From the NCBI RefSeq assembly GCF_024679095.1, contig NW_026111825.1, forward strand, positions 124,001-188,000: a DNA stretch of 64,000 nucleotides, given 5' to 3'. This document shows positions 1-11,989 of the stretch, piece after piece. The stretch comes from Eriocheir sinensis (lineage: Eukaryota; Arthropoda; Malacostraca; Decapoda; Varunidae). The position numbers and the translations under genes were made by a program. The notes under the pieces were generated by a model, which saw only the letters and a list, made by a program, of their open reading frames with translations, did no database searches and was not told where the DNA came from. Position 1 is the stretch's first letter. Each line of letters opens with the position of its first letter.

Positions 1-29
1 ACCAGGGGTTGGCATGGGAAGGGTGGCAG

Positions 30-245
30 GGGTAGGGTGGCAGGGGCAGGGTGGCAGGGGCAGATTGGCAGGGGCAGATTGGCAGGGGCAGATTGGCAGG
101 GGCAGATTGGCAGGGGCAGGGTGGCAGGGGTAGGGTGGCAGGGGCAGATTGACAGGGGCAGATTGGCAGGGGTAGGGTGGCAGGGGCAGGGTGGCAGGGG
201 CTGGGTGGCAGGGGCAGATTGGCAGGGGTAGGGTGGCAGAATAGC
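30..245. repeat. G-rich 14-bp minisatellite
   Basis: About 15 head-to-tail copies of a 14-bp unit, GGCAGGGGCAGATT, with variants ending GGGT or GTAGGGT. Because 14 is not a multiple of three, the apparent Gly/Gln/Trp/Arg-rich reading frame here is a by-product of the repeat, not a gene. The regular GGGG runs 10 bases apart meet the usual G-quadruplex spacing. Confidence 0.9.
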
Positions 246-476
246 AGGGCAGACTGGCAGGGTATGAGCCATTCGTCAGGGTAATGGCGTTCACCATGCG
301 ATACGGTTCTAGCGGCCCTTTATCAACTGCGTCGGATCCAGATAAATTAAGGGTTGGAGTGGCCTTTTCTGTGGCCTGCGATCGCCTTCTTAGTCCGCTT
401 ATCTGTCGCTTGGCGGGTTGGCGTTGGGACCTTTGCAAGGGGGAGGAGGAGACCGATAGGGGACGATTCGAGAGCC

Positions 477-692
477 GCAGCGACGGGCCAAATTTGTGGC
501 TTTATCGTGTACCAGCGACGGGCCAAATTTTTGCCATGATATAAACCTCAAAATTTGATTATGCATAAACTGAGCACAAATGCATTGATATATATTATGT
601 AATGGTTTGTGTGAGTGATGTTTTTTTTCTCATTTTTTTCGCTTAGAGGGACCATTAAGAAACATGATCCCCGCAGCTGCCGGGTTAACTGA
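477..692 (+). repeat. Dispersed repeat, copy 1 (second copy at 46255)
   Basis: This segment matches 46255-46470 in the same orientation over about 210 bp, by eye roughly 80-85% identical. Shared landmarks in order are GGGCCAAATTTGTGGCTTTA, CCATGATATAAACC, GATGCATAAAC-like sequence, TGTGTGAGTGATG, a T-rich stretch, and ACCATTAAGAAACATGATCC before GGGTTAA. Within copy 1 the phrase AGCGACGGGCCAAATTT occurs twice, 36 bp apart. No reading frame is conserved between the copies, so it is probably a non-autonomous mobile element; its family is not recognised. Confidence 0.8.
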
Positions 693-2884
693 AATATTTC
701 GCGTTTATTTTTATCCTTTCCTCGGCATCCTTTTTAGTTTTCTTTTCTAGTTTTGTTCTTTTCATTTTTTTTTCGTTTTCTTGGCAATATTTTGCTTTAC
801 TTTATTATTGAACTATTTTTTTTTGAAGAGCCGTATTTTTTTGAAGACCTTATTTTCATTTGTTTCCTTTCAAAAAATGATATTTGTAATCTCGTGTTGG
901 CTTTCGTTTTTATTACCTCCTTTTTACGTGATAGTTTTTGCCTATTTTTCTTTTGTTTTCTTGACGAGTAGATCATGTTACAGAATGCAGTGTTTTATAG
1001 TATTTAATTCTTTCATAACGACATTTTTTTTATTGACATATATAACGAAGTACATCCCTTACATTTATTTTACGATAAAGAAGAAGGATCAGGAAAACAC
1101 AACCTGGGCACAAACAAAATCGTAGGTCTTTCCTTAAAAATAACAAAAACAAATGAAAAGAATACAAAAATGCGCAATGGATTACTGCCCATGTATCCTC
1201 CTGCGAGTAGCTGTATTATACAGGTGGAAAGGGGGTGGGTGGGGGTAACTGTAATAAAAAATAAACTTATAAATCGCTGAATGAGTAAAAAGTGCTTCTC
1301 TTAAATCACCACTTTTTTCCGTGTTCACTTAATTTGGCGAGCAATGCGGCGCGAGGCGAGCGAGGCATGGACGTTTATGGGCGAATTTCTATCAAAACCT
1401 TGCGGGAAGTCATCGGGGTTGGCTGATTAATGCTCGCCCGGGAGTTTTGGAGGTAATTTTTGCAATGTTTTAATATGTAGTTCTGGCGAGGCGAGCTTTG
1501 TAACGGAATTAGAGGAGGAAAAAGAAGAAAATAAAAAGGACAGGAAGGGAAGAACACCTGGACTCGAAATAGGAGAAGAATGAAGGAAGAAATGAAATGG
1601 AACTGGCTCAAGATGGGAGAGAAAATGGATGAACGCGGAAAGTAACTTGAAAAGGAAAAATATGAAGACCAAGAACAAAGAATGGTAAGGGGATGGGAAG
1701 AGAGAAGAGGAGGAAAGAAATACAGGAAAGGAAAATGTGTAAAACGAAAGGGGAATGGCCAAGGAAGGGAAAGAAATTGAAGGAAAACAAAGAGAAGTGT
1801 TTAGTAAAAGAAAAATAAGTTAGAGTGAGGGAGAGGAAGGTGAAGAGAACGAAAGGGAAAGCAAGGGAGTGAAGCTTAGAAAAGAAAGAGAAGAATAACT
1901 CAGGAAGGGAGAGGATGGGACAGTGATGAAAAATGAAAGAAAGAGAAAGATGAAAGGGGAATGGAGTTTAGGAAAGGAAGGGGACGAAGATCAATTCAGG
2001 AAGGGAAAGGAAGGGGAAGAGAAAATATGAATAACAAGTGAAAGATGGACAAAACAGAGAAAGGGAGGGGCCCGGCACCCCACCAGGGACGGCAAGGGAA
2101 GATTACATGCCGTTTTCTGTTCCATCCAGTTTCATCAAGGATGGGGAGACTCTCATATTACGAAGGGAGATGAAGGGAAAGGGAGGATATGAAGAAGGGA
2201 AAATGGAGGTGAAAGGGAATGAAAGATGGGTGGTAAGGAAAGACTACATACTGGTGTCCTCTTCTACCAAGGAAGGGGAAATCGACTTAGGAAGGGAGAG
2301 GAAGGTAATGAAAAGATATGGATAACGGAGAGACGGACAGGAAGGGAAATGTAGATGAAGGGGGAAGGAGATGGGGCGATAAGGGAAGACTATATTGGTG
2401 CCCATTTCTATACGTGTAACAGGGAAATATTGGCAGAAAGGGAGATGAAGTTTATGGGGAAGAGAAGAGAAGGAAAGTAAGGGAAAGAACACAAGGAAAC
2501 GAAGCTCAAAAGAGTGAACACATAAGCTTATGAAGGGAGAGGAAGAACGGATATGAGTAACAGGGACAGACAGACAGAAAGGGAGGAGGTGAAGGAGAAT
2601 GAGAGATGGGGTGGGTAGGGTGACTCCATACTGCCTGTGTTCTGTTCCCTCCACTCCCCGGGTCAGGCAGACACTTGTAGGCCGGATAATCCACTTAAGT
2701 GACGCCAGGCATTTATTACACAGCGTTACCATGTTCCCAGGCCGCCGGGTACTCGATAAAGACTCCCACGTCAGGTCCTCTCTCACATCCGCCAGTCTTT
2801 CGTCCCTTTGTCGCTTTGTCCCTTTGTCCCCTGAATCCCTGTGGCCCAGATCCTTCAACATTTTTTCAAGGCATGCCCACCATA
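693..2884. other. Gene-free stretch: AT-rich, then purine-rich
   Basis: Up to about 1320 the sequence is T-rich with no convincing gene. From about 1500 to 2600 the + strand is almost all purine (GGAAGGGAAAG-type sequence), which makes spurious Ser/Leu/Phe-rich frames on the minus strand. 2600-2880 is more mixed in composition, but I recognise nothing in it. Confidence 0.6.
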
Positions 2885-3912
2885 CACATTTGACAAAGCT
2901 TTGTTAGAGGTTGGGGTTCCTTCCATGTGTAGATTTAAGAGTCTAGTGACAGTTTGACACATCCACATTTGACAAGGCTTTCTTAGAGGCTGGGGTTCCT
3001 TCCTTGTGTAGATTTAAGTCCAGTGATAGTTTGACACATCCACATTTGACAAGGCTTGAGTCTAGTGACAGTTTGACACATCCACATTTGACAAGGCTTT
3101 CTAGAGGCTGGGTTCCTTCCTTGTGTGTAGATTTAGTCCAGTGATTTTTTGACATCCAGTCTAGAGGCTGGGATTCCTTTCCTTGTGTAGATTTAGTCCA
3201 GTGATAGTTTCTTAGAGGCTGGTGTTCCTTCCTTGTGTAGATTTAAGAGTCTAGTGACAGTTTGACACATCCACATTTGACAAGGCTTTCTTAGAGGCTG
3301 GGGTTCCTTCCTTGTGTAGATTTAAGAGTCTAGTGACAGTTTGACACATCCACATTTGACAAGGCTTTCTTAGAGGCTGGGGTTCCTTCCTTGTGTAGAT
3401 TTAAGAGTCTAGTGACAGTTTGACACATCCACATTTGACAAGGCTTTCTTAGAGGCTGGTGTTCCTTCCTTGTGTAGATTTAAGTCCAGTGATAGTTTGA
3501 CACATCCACATTTGACAAGGCTTTCTTAGAGGCTGGGGTTCCTTCCTTGTGTAGATTTAAGTCCAGTGATAGTTTGACACATCCACATTTGACAAGGCTT
3601 TCTTAGAGGTTGGGGATCCTTCCTTGTGTAGATTTAAGAGTCTAGTGACAGTTTGACACATCCACATTTGACAAGGCTTTCTTAGAGGTTGGGGATCCTT
3701 CCATGTGTAGATTTAAGTCCAGTGATAGTTTGACACATCCACATTTGACAAGGCTTTTGGAGTTCCTTCCTTGTGTAGATTTAAGTCCAGTGATAGTTTG
3801 ACACATCCACATTTGACAAGGCTTTCTTAGAGGTTGGGGATCCTTCCATGTGTAGATATAAGAGTCTAGTGATAGTTTGACACATCCACATTTGACAAGG
3901 CTTTCATAGAGG
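2885..3912. repeat. 77/79-bp satellite array, about 13 units
   Basis: The anchor CACATCCACATTTGACAAGG recurs at 2958, 3035, 3077, 3266, 3345, 3424, 3501, 3578, 3657, 3734, 3802 and 3881. Most spacings are exactly 77 or 79 bp. The 2-bp difference comes from AAGAGTCTAGTGACAG versus AAGTCCAGTGATAG. Units at 3077 and 3802 are shortened, and 3100-3240 is scrambled by internal deletions. The low divergence between central copies points to recent expansion or homogenisation. It has no spacer variation of the CRISPR type. Confidence 0.93.
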
Positions 3913-5115
3913 TAGTCCTAGGTATTGCCATGAATAGTTTTATAGTGATATTTTAACTAGGCTTATGCACTAGGAACGTGGGAAACTTCATGGGAACTCG
4001 AATGATTTCCATCGTGGCTCATATTTTACAACATTTCGGAGCTTACACACTCAGGTTTGACAAGGCTTTCGTAGAGGTTGTTTTGGATATTTCCGTGGGA
4101 AGTTTTATGAGCCCAGTGATAGTTCGACAACGACTTTACACGTGAAAACAACTCCAGAGAACCCGAGTAATCTCTTTTGTGGGTCCAAATTTTCAACATT
4201 TTGGGGCACCTCTCCTCCCGAAATTGACCTCTCTTTTTGGCCACTCCTTTGACCTCTATTCAGGAGCAGTAAGTATCAGGCTTTTTTTATATATTTTTCT
4301 TTACGCCCTTGAACTGTCTCCTTAGCTGCAAAAAAACCCCCCACTTGACAAGGTTTTCGTAGGGGTTGTGTGTGAGTGCTTCCATGGTTAGTTGATGAGC
4401 TTAGTGATAATTTGACAAGGCTCTTACGCTATGTACGTGAAAAATAACTCCTGGGAACCCGTCTTATCTCCTTTGAGGCCTTGGGAATATTTGTTATGAG
4501 AGCTTGCTTCGCGTATTTTTTGTGGTATTTGCAGCATTTTACAACCTTGTTCACTTTCCTAGCTCGAAATTATTTACATAGTTGGCGAAGTTACTGGAGT
4601 CCGATGCTCTTTTAGCCACATTGCTTGCGTATTTTGCCTAATGAGAAGTGTTGTATTTTTTTCTTCATGTTCCGCCACTTTTTCTCTTCGAATTCAAAAC
4701 GAACAGAGCTGATAATGAACGAATTCCTTAGACAAGTGTGGGTTCTTGTTACAGTTAGCGTCGTCCCTGCAGCACAACGATCTTATCAACGATCATTTTT
4801 TACAATTTATACTAAACAAGTTTCTCCTTATATTTATTACACCTGAAACCGTTATAAGTTGTGGATAGAGTTATAATTCTTGTCACAGTTTTCACATTTC
4901 TCGTGGTTTTATGGTTTAATTTCCGTGAGACTTATCTTCTTCATTTTACGAACTTATAGAGCTGACACTTGCTCTTGATGTTAGATTTCCACGACTTTGG
5001 TTTTATTCTTAAACATTTCTGGACTTACACCCCCCCATTCGAGAACGCTTTCGAGGGTGCTGTGTTCGTCTTTCCATGGGTAGGTTTATGAGCCTAGTGA
5101 GAGTTGGTCAAGCAT
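3913..5115. repeat. Old diverged units related to the 77/79-bp satellite
   Basis: Degenerate relatives of the satellite motif TTGACAAGGCTTTCGTAGAGG occur at about 4055, 4346 and 5038, each followed by a TTCCATGGGTAG-like stretch and ATGAGCCTAGTGATAG. Between them a second module (GGGAACTCGAATGATTTCC, then CAAATTTTCAACATTT) occurs at about 3990, 4150 and 4445. This implies an older unit of roughly 160 bp or more, from which the short array at 2885-3912 was probably derived. No gene is seen. Confidence 0.6.
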
Positions 5116-5454
5116 CTAAGAATACGTGACTTAATGTTAGATTTCCACGACATTAGTTTATCTTCTCTTTTTACGCTCCAAAACACGTAACCTTCATCGT
5201 TGTATTACTGTTCTATTACGGTTTTCCTCTCCCTCTTCTTCCTCCTCCTTCTGTCCTTATTTTCTGTTTTCTGCTACTGCTTCCTTTTCCTATTTTCTTT
5301 AGTCTGTCTTTCTCTTTCTTTCTTTCTTTTCTCCTTTTAATCCTTGCACTCTGAGGACCTAACATTTCTCATCGTTGTCTTTTAAACTGTCTACTTAGAT
5401 TTCTGTTCTGCGGGTTCGTGCTCCAGAAGGAAATATAACAATGGTAGTGGAGTT

Positions 5455-5945
5455 GGGGCTAAATGTCCACGGCTTTGGTTTCATTTCTCTGTCTTACGCT
5501 ACAAAGACAAACATATCTCGAGGTTTTGCTGTAATTTCCTCGTCTGTTTTGTTCCTCGGTATTACACAACAAAGAAAAATGATATCCTGCCTTTTCTGTA
5601 ATTTCGAATAGTGTTTAATTTTTTACCTGTTTTGCGTTAGAAAGACATAATTATTGTGGTTTTGATGTAATTTTTAAGAGTTTGTTTAATGTTTTGCTTT
5701 TACGCTAGAAGCACAAAAATGTATCGTGGTTTTGCTGTGATTTTCATGTCTGATTCGTTTCTCGGCTTTACATTACAAAGACCAATATTACTCTTCTTTT
5801 TGTTGTAATTTCCACGAGTCGCTTTAATTTCTTGATTTTACAATACGAAGACAAATATTTCTCTTAATTTCGCTATAATTTACACCAAAAAGGCCAATAT
5901 TTCTCGTTGTTTTGCTCTACGGAGACAAATATTTCTCATGTTTTT
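5455..5945. repeat. Diverged tandem array, unit about 80 bp
   Basis: A recurring order of words, TTTTACGCTACAAAGAC, AAATATTTCTCGTGG, TTTTGCTGTAATTTCC, then GTCTGTTTCATTTCTC, repeats about six times with heavy divergence and indels. Weaker echoes extend upstream to about 4880. No coding potential is seen. Confidence 0.6.
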
Positions 5946-6236
5946 GCTGTAATTTCCACGAGTCTGTTTCATTTCTCAGTTTTCCACGCCCAGGGCTGAC
6001 GTTTCTTGTTGTTTTGATGTTGAATTTCCACTCTGCCTGGTTTCTCTTTTCTGTTTCGCCCTCCCTGAACGAACACAAACATATATTTCTCATGTTTTTG
6101 CGGTAATTTCCACGAGTCTGTTTCATTTCTCAGTTTTCCACGCCCAGGGCTGACGCTTCTTGTTGTTTGATGTTGAATTTCCACTCTGCCTGGTTTCGCT
6201 TTTCTCTTTCGCTCTCCCTGAACGAACATTTGTCTT
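5928..6236. repeat. 154-bp tandem duplication
   Basis: Two copies about 93% alike by eye. AATTTCCACGAGTCTGTTTC starts at 5951 and again at 6105, and the copies run through CACGCCCAGGGCTGACG to TCCCTGAACGAACA. They sit at the end of the diverged ~80-bp array, so they look like a recent doubling of two adjacent old units. The apparent frames on both strands simply repeat with the duplication. Confidence 0.88.
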
Positions 6237-6312
6237 GGTTTCACTTCTACCAAGACGAGAGGTGGTCATGACACGGCGTTCATCACAGTCGTTTTCGTTT
6301 CGTTCATAGCTA

Positions 6313-6680
6313 CACTCACCACCACCACCACCACCACCACCACTAAAGCACTGTCAACACTTCTCTTCATCACCACCAACAGCACCACGTCTGCACCTCG
6401 CCTACATCACCTCGTCTTGACCTCTAATTCACCACCTCGAACGGATCTCTCCATCACCACCACCACAACACCACCACCTTCAACACCACCGCACCTTTTC
6501 TTTATCCCCTCGTCCTCACCTCCCCTTCAACACCTCTTTCGGACCTCTCTTCATCCCCATCACCACCATTACTACCTTGTCTTCCCCTCCCTTTACTACC
6601 ACCACCTCTTCGTCATCACCCCACCACCACCACCACTGGTTCGCCCGCACCTCCCCTTCACCGCCTCGTCCGCAGCCTCC
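6313..6680. repeat. Interrupted CAC-triplet region
   Basis: A pure CAC run near 6316-6342 is followed by about 330 bp rich in CACCACC interrupted by CT-rich words. It gives Pro/Ser/His/Thr-rich frames with no domain and is best read as a decayed trinucleotide repeat. Confidence 0.65.
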
Positions 6681-8841
6681 AGTATTCCATCTCGCAGGCC
6701 ATTATTCTCCTCCCCTGTCTCCCTCTCCATAAATTGCTTTCATCTGTCATTTTTACCTTCACTTGGATTGGCTGGCTTCTGTCGCTGCCTTTTCTCTCTC
6801 CATTGGACAATTCTACCTCGAATTTCCTTCTCGCGAGCCTGTCTGTGTCTGTGTGTGAGTCTGTTTGTGTGTCTGTTTCTCTAGGCCATAGAGGGACAGA
6901 GTTAAGCCAATGTATAGGTTCAATTTAAGGAGGAATGCAGTTAGATGTACACAAGCTTCCATAGGTAATACAGAGTCGGATCCAATTCTACGCTTTCTTG
7001 CACTCCCTGAAGGCACACGCAATATATTTTTACCTGTCTCCTCTCCCACACGAAAGACAGTAAAATATTTTCCTCCGTCTCCTCTTCCCCCTCTTCCTTA
7101 GTTTATGCGGGTTTGTTAAATAAGGGAAGGTAGCTGTGGTGTAATTTGTGATGTGGCCTTGTTAGGTAACTGCCGAGGACAAGCAGAAAAAAAAACTTGA
7201 CCAGGTATTCTTATTTTGCAAGTGTTCCATTTTCTTTCCCTTGTTTTCTTTTCTTTTTTTGCTTCACCGCCATCTTCACTTTTGTTTATCTCCTTCTCCC
7301 AGCATTTTCTGATCATTTCTTGTCCCTTTCTTTAGCTTTTTCATTCTTACATTTTCTAGTTTTTTTTTTCGCTGTTCATTTCCGTGTATTTTTTTTCATT
7401 TTTAGTGATTCTTTCCCCCAGCGTCCCTTTAGCTTTCTTCTTTCCTTCTTTCTTTCTTTCTCTCATGAGTGTTCTGTTTCCTCTCAATTTTTCTTGTTCG
7501 TGCACTTTCTCGCTTCTTTTTTTAACTCTTTTCTGCTTTTTCCTTTTAGCACTTTTATTTTAGCACTGTTCTTTCTTTCCTTCTTTTTCCCCTGACGACT
7601 TTTTCGACTTTTCCTTTTGTTTCTTCTACCTTCTTCCTCTCTTGTTCTTATTCGATCTCCTCTCTTCCGAGCAGCACTTTCTCTTATCTTTTGCCTTGTC
7701 TATTTCTATTTTCTATTTCTTTGTAACATTTTCTAGCTTCATCTTTCCCTTTCCTTTTGTTTCTTCTACCTCATTCCCCTCTCTGTTCTTACTCTTCCTC
7801 CTCTTCCTCCCTCGCAGGACTTTACCTTATCTCTAAACTTCTATCTTTCTATTTCTTGGCAACATTCTCCCGCTCTTTCTTTCGTCTTATATATTTCCTT
7901 TTCTTCTGGGACGGTTCTTTAATTTCTTTTGGGATGAGTTTTGAGGTCAAAGTTTTGGGGCGAGATTAAAGGCATTCATCACGACATTCTTAAAAAGGTT
8001 TCTTCGGCCAAAAGTACAGCGGCCGCGAAGGTTGACTAACGACACCAATTACAGATTGTCGACTTGGGAACAAAGACCGACGAGGAGACTTTCTTTCTGA
8101 ACTATGTGTAGAAAAAGAGGAAAACGTAGTCACTGGATTTTTGAGGGGCGAAAGAGGGGGAGGTTTGTGTGCGAACGTAAGCGGAATAAAGTTTACGAGT
8201 AAGATAAAGTTTGTTTCCTCAGTTAGTACAGTTTTGAGAGTGAGGCAAAAGGAGGAAGAGGGAGAGAGCGATGCATTGCACTTGTTGTTTTAGGCATCAA
8301 CAAAATACCGTCAGCCAGATTTTTTTTTTATTATTAAAGAAAATTGCGATTTTTCAAGATTGCAAGACATTCTTTTTCTTTTGTTGTTGTTGTTTGAAAG
8401 ATATTTTTCAGAGTAAAAATTATACATATATGTTTACTTATCATACTCACTGCATAAGATTAAGAAGACGCCGCTCGTTTTATGCATTGCAACGGGTTTC
8501 CAATTCCATTTTTAGATTGCAACTTGTTACTTTGGTTCAAATACATATTCATGAACTGCCGCAGGCTAAAAATACTCAGCTTTTCTATACAGTGCATCGG
8601 GGTCGATACAGCGATTTTTATTTTAGATTGCCACAATGTTATTCATACACTGTGACACGTTTTGTATAATAGTTTTGTATAATGTTAGATTGCACTAGGT
8701 TCGATAGGTGTATATACTTCATTTATATAGCTACAGATTACAATACAACTATACATTTTTATATCCTACATTGGAATGAATCTGGTATAAGTATTTTTGT
8801 TCTGACTGCCACAAAGCCTTTTCTATTTATCCAGGTAAGGT
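6681..8841. other. No gene recognised; pyrimidine-rich from about 7195
   Basis: From about 7195 to 7910 the + strand is almost entirely pyrimidine with TTTTC and CTTCC words. 7970-8830 returns to mixed, AT-leaning sequence. Phe/Ser/Leu-rich open frames follow from base composition. Nothing with a recognisable domain is seen. Confidence 0.6.
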
Positions 8842-8984
8842 TCATCGAGCAAGTGTCGGGGCGTGGCGGGATAGGGAGGCAGGTCGTTGTGGTGCCTCGC
8901 GTGACTCGGCGTCAAACAAAACGAAATAGTTACCGTCGAGCGAGGTGATATACACTTCCCCGCTAGGCATCCTCACCTGTACAC
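8842..8984 (-). CDS. Candidate coding exon, function unknown
   Basis: A short island of balanced composition inside AT- and CT-rich DNA is open on the minus strand and reads GVQVRMPSGEVYITSLDG followed by NYFVLFDAESRE. This peptide has a normal amino-acid mix, unlike surrounding frames. It follows a usable minus-strand acceptor (pyrimidines then CTGTCAG, with the exon starting at 8984). A possible donor, GTAACT, lies at 8933-8928, which would give a 51-nt exon; otherwise the frame runs on to about 8842. On the + strand the same island is flanked by acceptor-like TTTATCCAG (about 8834) and the consensus donor CAG/GTAAGT (about 8990), but every + frame has a stop. I do not recognise the protein, and chance is possible. 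Confidence 0.3.
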
Positions 8985-9043
8985 CTGACAGGTAAGTGAC
9001 AAACAGCCTGAGGCGCCCCCACATGCCAGACACCCACCGCTCA

Positions 9044-9510
9044 CACCTTGACATGTCTCTTCTCTCTCTCCTCCCTCCCTCCCTCCCTATTTTCCTCCTC
9101 CGCGCTCCTTTCTCCCTCGTTACACCCACACGACACCATATATATACCTATCACCTTGCTGCCTTGATTGATACCTTCTCTTTTCCCTCCCGTCCCTCCT
9201 TCCCTTCTCCTTGTTCGCCTTTACCTAACCTCCACTCTCCTCCCTCGTTACACCCACACGGCCTCACACATCTACCCACCACTCCAATACCTTGACACTT
9301 CTCTCCTCCCTTCCTCCCTACTCCCCATCCTCCTCCACCTAACCTCCACTCTCCTCCCGCGTTACACCCACACGGCCTCACACACCTACCCACCACTCCA
9401 ATACCTTGACACTTCTCTCCTCCCTTCCTCCCTGCTCCCCATCCTCCTCCACCTTACCTCCACTCTCCTCCTTCTTCGTTACATCCGCGCCACTCCACAT
9501 ATCTATCAGC
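9044..9510. repeat. Minisatellite, about 4 units of 114-128 bp
   Basis: GTTACACCCACACG or a close form recurs at 9119, 9247, 9361 and (as GTTACATCC) 9478. Units also share CCACTCCAATACCTTGACAC and a CCTCCCTTCCTCC stretch. The central two copies are the most alike. It lies in pyrimidine-rich DNA and has no credible coding function. Confidence 0.85.
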
Positions 9511-10197
9511 CACTTTTCTTTTCTCCCTCCTTCCTTCCCTTACTTCCATCCCTCCTTTTCTCTCTACTCTTCATCCCTTACTTTGTTCGGCACTATATTC
9601 TCCTCTTACTTTATTCTCCTTTCTTTTTCGTCTAAGTTTTTATACATCATTTTTTTTTCATGCGTCTTCTTCTCTATCTTCCTCTTCCTTTTCTTTCATC
9701 TCTTTATTCTTCTTCTCCACATTTCTCTCCATCCATATATTTTGTTTTAATCTCAGGTATTTCTCCATTTTGACATCTCCATTTTTTCCCATTCTCTCCT
9801 TTCCCTATATTTCTTTACCTTTTCTGTTCTTTTCTTTTGTTCTCCATCATTTCAACGGCACAGTCTGACAGCTATTTCCTCCCTCTTCATTCTTCCTTTC
9901 ATCATCTTTTGCTTCCGTTATCTCGCCTTCTTTTTCTTCTTCCCATCATTCTCCTTCATTTCCCTTGGCGTCATATTTTCCATCTCCTGGCTCGTCATTC
10001 CTATCTTCCTTTTTTTAAACTTTTTCTTTACTTCTCTTATCGCCCCTGAAGAAGAAAAAAACTATTGTATCCCTTTCATATTTCATTTTGATTTTCTGTT
10101 TATCACCTTGCGTCTCTTTCCTCGTCATTCTTTTCTGCTTCTGTTCTCTTCTTTCTTTCTTAATTAAACCTGCATCTCTCATCTCTTTCACTCCCAT

Positions 10198-10268
<71 letters not shown>

Positions 10269-11400
10269 GAAATCTGCCCCATTCATTGATTCCTTCGTAT
10301 TCCTGTTTATAATTCTGCGTCTCCTTCTTGCCCTTCTTTACTACTCCTGTCCCTCTTGTTTCTCTTCCTCTTCCTCTTTATCCTTTACCATTACTACTCC
10401 TCTTTCTCCTCTTCCTCTTCCTCTTTATCCGTCAGTGCCTGTTCGCTCGCCACCGCCTCTGCTTCCTCAAGGACAATAAGTAAACAAATTCGTCCCGCGC
10501 CTTCAGAAGAACGTAAACAAGATCCTCACGCAGTTTGTTGTCGCTGTCACTGTTGTTGTTAATGTTGTAAATTTGTCTTCGTTCTTAGTTTTGTGTTTCT
10601 TGTTGTGTTGTTGTTGGTTGATGTCTTTGTTCTTGTTGTTGTGCTTCTGTTATTGTTGTTTATTTTTGTTTTTGATGTTGTTGTTGATATGGCACAGGGA
10701 AATTGTTATACTCCAGCATCCTTACCTGTCCATTCACTTTCCCTCTCTTCTCTCTCCTCTCTTCTCCTGGCCGCGGGTGAGAAAGGGGAAGGAAGGGAAG
10801 GGATGTGAAGGGAAGGGAAGGGAAGGGAAGGGGAGGGAAGGCAGAGGGGAAGAAGGATATGAATAACTTTAGTAGGGGAAGAAAGGGAAGAATGATTGAC
10901 AGATGGACAGACAGATAGACAGACAAACAGACACACAAACACACACAAGGACAGTCAGAGAGTCAGAGAGGAAGAAAATCAGAAAAAAAAGTAAGTAAGG
11001 AAGGAAGGAAGATAAAAACGAAGAGAAAAACTGGAAGGGAGCGGAAGGTGGAGGCAAGAAACAAAGGGATGGAGGAAGAGGAGGAGAGATAAAAGAGGAG
11101 ATAGGAAGGAAGGAAAGGAAAGATGAAAGATAAATGATTCTTTTGGATGCGTGCGTGACCAAGGAGGGAGAAACTATAATGGCTGGATGGATTATATATG
11201 CACTCATTTTTGTTCAATTAGCTATTTTGTGTTCCAGATATTATTTTGCAGTAACTTTGGGTAGCTCTACTTTATCTTTTAACCTCGATATAATTATAAT
11301 ACGCCAATTCAGTGTTCACCTATTTAATCCTTTTTATCAACTTCCTCATTCAAGTTTAATATTATCCGTACCTCCTCCTCCTCCTCCTCCTCCTCCTTCT
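9511..11400. other. Low-complexity DNA with a strand switch at about 10.77 kb
   Basis: Pyrimidine-rich to about 10470, then TTG/TGT-rich to 10690, then an abrupt change at about 10770 to purine-rich GGGAAGGGAA sequence lasting to about 11130. Frames on either strand are Ser/Leu/Phe-rich or Lys/Arg/Glu-rich artefacts. No gene is recognised. Confidence 0.6.
10201..10266. repeat. (CA)33 microsatellite
   Basis: A pure dinucleotide run of about 66 bp, with no interruptions. Confidence 0.97.
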
Positions 11401-11989
11401 TCTCATCTTTAATGGTCTCCTCTCCAGTACCCTTCTCTTTACGATGCTTACTCGTCTTCTTTATCCCTCTCATTTTCGCCCCTCGCTTCCCTTCATCTCT
11501 CTTCTCTTCTTTTTTTCTTTGATCCTTTTCCGTCTTCCTCATCATCGTCCTTCACGCCTCCCTTTATCTTCCTTCTCTTTTTTTTTCTCCCTGCTCTTCT
11601 TCCTTTTTCCTCTCGTCATCATCTCCTTCGTGTCTCTCTTCATCTCTTCTCTTCTTCTGCTCCTCTTCCTTCTTCCTCTCATTCTTGTATCTTCTGTCTC
11701 TTCATCTCCCTCTAGTTCTCCTTTTCTCTCCGCCTCCCCGCTCCTGAATAGACCCTCCCTCTCCTTCCTTTTCTAAGCTTCCCTTCTCATCTTAACACTC
11801 GCTTCAAGTTTCATATCCTTCCTCTTCTCCTCCTTTCACATATGCAACCTTTCATCTCCCTTTTCTTCCATCCCCTCCTCTCTCTCTCTCTCTCTCTCTC
11901 TCTTTTGGTCTCCCTCCTCAGCCTCCTTCCTCTTCTCCTCCTTTCACCCATATAACATTTCATCTCCCTTTTCTTCTCTCCCCTCCTCT

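Noticed and set aside
2885..3912. CRISPR-like appearance of the 77/79-bp array
   Set aside because: Units are contiguous with no unique spacers, the genome is eukaryotic, and there are no cas genes.
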